Shown piece after piece: positions 62,053 to 64,000 of a DNA stretch of 64,000 bases. Source of the DNA: Rugamonas rubra (GTDB lineage: Bacteria; Pseudomonadota; Gammaproteobacteria; Burkholderiales; Burkholderiaceae_D); NCBI RefSeq assembly GCF_900114705.1, contig NZ_FOTW01000021.1, positions 62,001 through 126,000 of the forward strand, given 5' to 3'. The translations under genes and the position numbers were made by a program. The notes under the pieces are model-generated. The model did not search any database, had not been told where the DNA came from, and saw only the letters and a list, made by a program, of their open reading frames with translations. Each line of letters begins with the position of its first letter. Positions within the stretch are counted from its first letter, which is position 1.

Positions 62053-64000
62053 GCCGCCGGTTTTCGAGCCGATCGCGATCATCGGCATCGGTTGCCTGTA
62101 TCCACAGGCGCGCGGCAAGGATGCGTTCTGGCGGCAGCTGCAGGCGGGGGAGTCTCACTTTGCGCCGCTGCCGCTGGCACGTTACTGGGACACTGACGGC
62201 AAGGTGCGCGAACAGTTGCGGGGATGGCACGGCGCCTTTTTCGACGAGATGGAATTCGATTTCAAGCGCTTCCGCATTCCGCCGATCTACCGCAAATCGG
62301 TATCGCAAATGATGTTGATGCTGTTGCAGGTGGCGGACGAGTGCGTGCGCGATGCCGGGTATGACAAGCGCGATCTGCCGCGCGATGAAGTGGCCGTTAT
62401 GTGCGGCACCTGCTTCGGCTTCGACAGCACCATCGCCAACGCATTGAAGGTGGATGGCGTGCGGCTGGCGCATGAACTTGCTGGCAGCGCCGAGGAATTT
62501 GCGCTCCTGAAGGAGACATTGCGCGAGCGCTTCGGTTCCTCCTCGCATGACCGGGTCGGCGAAATGGCCAGCAGCATTCCGGCGCGCATTGCATCCATCC
62601 TGTCGCTCCGTGGTCCGGTGCAGGCAATGGAATGCGCGGATGCGACCGGCTACGCGCTGCTGGAGGCGGCCAGCCTGTCGCTTCACAGCGGCCAGAGCAG
62701 GGCAGTAATCGTCGCCAGCGGACAACGCATCGAGAGCCTTCTGACGCCGTTGGCACTGGCAAGAAAGGGTTTTACTGGCGCCTGCGGCGGCCACCCTTTT
62801 GCGCTGGACGGGGCAGGCACGCCCATGGGCGAAGGCGCCACCGCGCTGCTGCTCAAACGCTTGTCCGATGCGCGACGCGACAACGACCGCATCTACAGCG
62901 TGCTGCGCGGCATGGGTGCGGCAAGGCAGGACGTGCCGGGGGCATTGGCTTATGCAGTTGATGGCACGGCGGCGTTCCATGTGATCAATGACGCTTGTGC
63001 ACAGGCGGAAGTGACGGCGGCGGCGCAACAGTATATCGACTGCGTGCTGCCCGGCGTCGGCAGCCAGGCGCCGCAGTTGTTCAGCGTCTTGAGCGATGCC
63101 TGTGCGGAAGGCAAGCATCGGCCGCTGCAAGTTGGCGCCAGTGTCGCCACATTCGGTCATACCTTTGCCAATGCGGCACTCGCCGCGGTAGCAGGCAGCA
63201 GCCTGGCGTTGCACGAAAAGACCTTGCCGCAGATGCGGAGTTCGGCAGCGCTGCATGCGCGTGCCGGTATCGCGTATCCCGATGCCGCTATTCCTTGGCC
63301 TGGCGACGCGCCGCAACTTGCCGGCGTCTTTGGCAGTAGCCTGACCGGCGTGCAATGGCATCTGCTGCTGTCGGCACCCGAAAGTGCCAGTCATGCATTG
63401 TCGTCCGATATGTCGCCTGCGCAAGAACAGCAGGAACCGATTGCGATCGTCGGCATCGGCGGTGCCTTCGGTCCCTGCAGCAACAGCGCCGACTTCGCGC
63501 AGGGCCTGTTCGACGGCCTTGATGCAGTGCAGCCGCTGCCGGAGAACGTGCTGCCGCGCTCCGCCTATTTTGGCGAAGGCGAGGCCGCTGTGCTGTCCAG
63601 CTATGCGCAATACGGCGCTGACCTCAAGCAGCGCGAGCATTACGATGCCGGTCTTGCCGCATATAAAATATTCCCCAAGCGCGCTGCCGGGCTGGATATC
63701 GCGCAAAAGCTGACCCTGCATGTCGCCGCCGAAGCACTGGTCGATTTCGGCTTGGCGCAGAAGCGCGGCAAGCTCGGCCGCACCGCGGTGATCGTCGCCT
63801 CCAATCTCAGCCTGGGCCGCGAGCGCGAACTGGCGTGCCGGCTGCACGCGCCTGAACTGTTGCGCACCTTGGGAAGCGTGCCCGATGCCGCTACGGCGGA
63901 CCACGGCATCGATCATTTCACGCTGGACGGCTACCTTGCCAGCGGCAGTGCGGCACTGGTGTCGGCCTGCTTCGGCCTTGCCGCGATGCCGGTCGCGGTG
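62045..64000 (+). CDS. pigJ: PigJ: double ketosynthase, 3' end outside window
   Basis: The first 652 residues are visible. The N-terminal ketosynthase (from IAIIGIGCLYP) has Cys197 in AMECADATGYA and the late His in VATFGHTF, but the HGTGT region is replaced by CVLPGVGSQAP, so one catalytic His is missing. A second ketosynthase starts near residue 465 (IAIVGIGGAFG), with its Cys642 in VSACFGLAA just before the window ends. PigJ extends pyrrolyl-carboxyl with malonate in the MBC branch. The start ATG at 62045 (MHKPPVF) overlaps the end of pigI. The remaining genes pigK-pigN are expected downstream. Confidence 0.92.
   Translation, partial: MHKPPVFEPIAIIGIGCLYPQARGKDAFWRQLQAGESHFAPLPLARYWDTDGKVREQLRGWHGAFFDEMEFDFKRFRIPPIYRKSVSQMMLMLLQVADECVRDAGYDKRDLPRDEVAVMCGTCFGFDSTIANALKVDGVRLAHELAGSAEEFALLKETLRERFGSSSHDRVGEMASSIPARIASILSLRGPVQAMECADATGYALLEAASLSLHSGQSRAVIVASGQRIESLLTPLALARKGFTGACGGHPFALDGAGTPMGEGATALLLKRLSDARRDNDRIYSVLRGMGAARQDVPGALAYAVDGTAAFHVINDACAQAEVTAAAQQYIDCVLPGVGSQAPQLFSVLSDACAEGKHRPLQVGASVATFGHTFANAALAAVAGSSLALHEKTLPQMRSSAALHARAGIAYPDAAIPWPGDAPQLAGVFGSSLTGVQWHLLLSAPESASHALSSDMSPAQEQQEPIAIVGIGGAFGPCSNSADFAQGLFDGLDAVQPLPENVLPRSAYFGEGEAAVLSSYAQYGADLKQREHYDAGLAAYKIFPKRAAGLDIAQKLTLHVAAEALVDFGLAQKRGKLGRTAVIVASNLSLGRERELACRLHAPELLRTLGSVPDAATADHGIDHFTLDGYLASGSAALVSACFGLAAMPVAV

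Overview
The window is a chromosomal segment of a very GC-rich Gram-negative bacterium. The combination of an XrtA-type exosortase/PEP-CTERM exopolysaccharide locus, a PrkA-YeaH-SpoVR operon, an Anbu operon, a norCBQD operon and a prodigiosin cluster points to Burkholderiales, most plausibly an Oxalobacteraceae genus such as Massilia, Duganella or Janthinobacterium. The family assignment is an inference from gene content and base composition, not from a marker gene. No rRNA, tRNA, CRISPR array or insertion sequence was recognised.

Positions 1-23130 form one exosortase-associated exopolysaccharide locus. A truncated MBOAT acyltransferase and its partner face a minus-strand block: methyltransferase, deacetylase, PEP-CTERM-type glycosyltransferase, XrtA exosortase fused to EpsI, UDP-GlcNAc 2-epimerase, outer-membrane protein, tyrosine kinase and chain-length protein. 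The export lipoprotein is divergent. Next come one PEP-CTERM substrate with a convincing sigma-54 promoter, a FeeM/LuxI-like N-acyl amino acid synthase, a vanillyl-alcohol-oxidase-type flavoenzyme, a trypsin-like protease, the TPR lipoprotein PrsT, and TviB/TviC, which supply UDP-aminouronic acid. Together these genes make, export and possibly acylate a surface polysaccharide and sort the PEP-CTERM protein.

Positions 23146-45731 are core or stress functions. They comprise SpoVR-YeaH-PrkA; a LysR regulator; a small exported protein; an Hpt protein divergent from a GAF histidine kinase; the four-gene Anbu operon (ATP-grasp, alpha-E, transglutaminase, Anbu); norCBQD preceded by a 39-residue membrane peptide; and a REC-GAF-PAS-GAF-GGDEF-EAL-REC c-di-GMP phosphodiesterase with a folded leader.

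Positions 45732-64000 change character: base composition drops and A/T-ending codons become common. This is the left end of a prodigiosin cluster, in order pigA, a fused pigB-pigC, pigD, pigE, pigF, pigG, pigH, pigI and the start of pigJ, which runs off the window. PigI, PigG, PigA, PigJ, PigH and PigF build the bipyrrole MBC from proline and malonate. PigD, PigE and the PigB half build the monopyrrole MAP. The PigC half condenses the two. The 459-base leader of pigA holds a perfect Fnr/Anr palindrome and other repeats. The pigB-pigC fusion, its leader, and the acyltransferase-flavoenzyme pair in the exosortase locus are the most unusual items.
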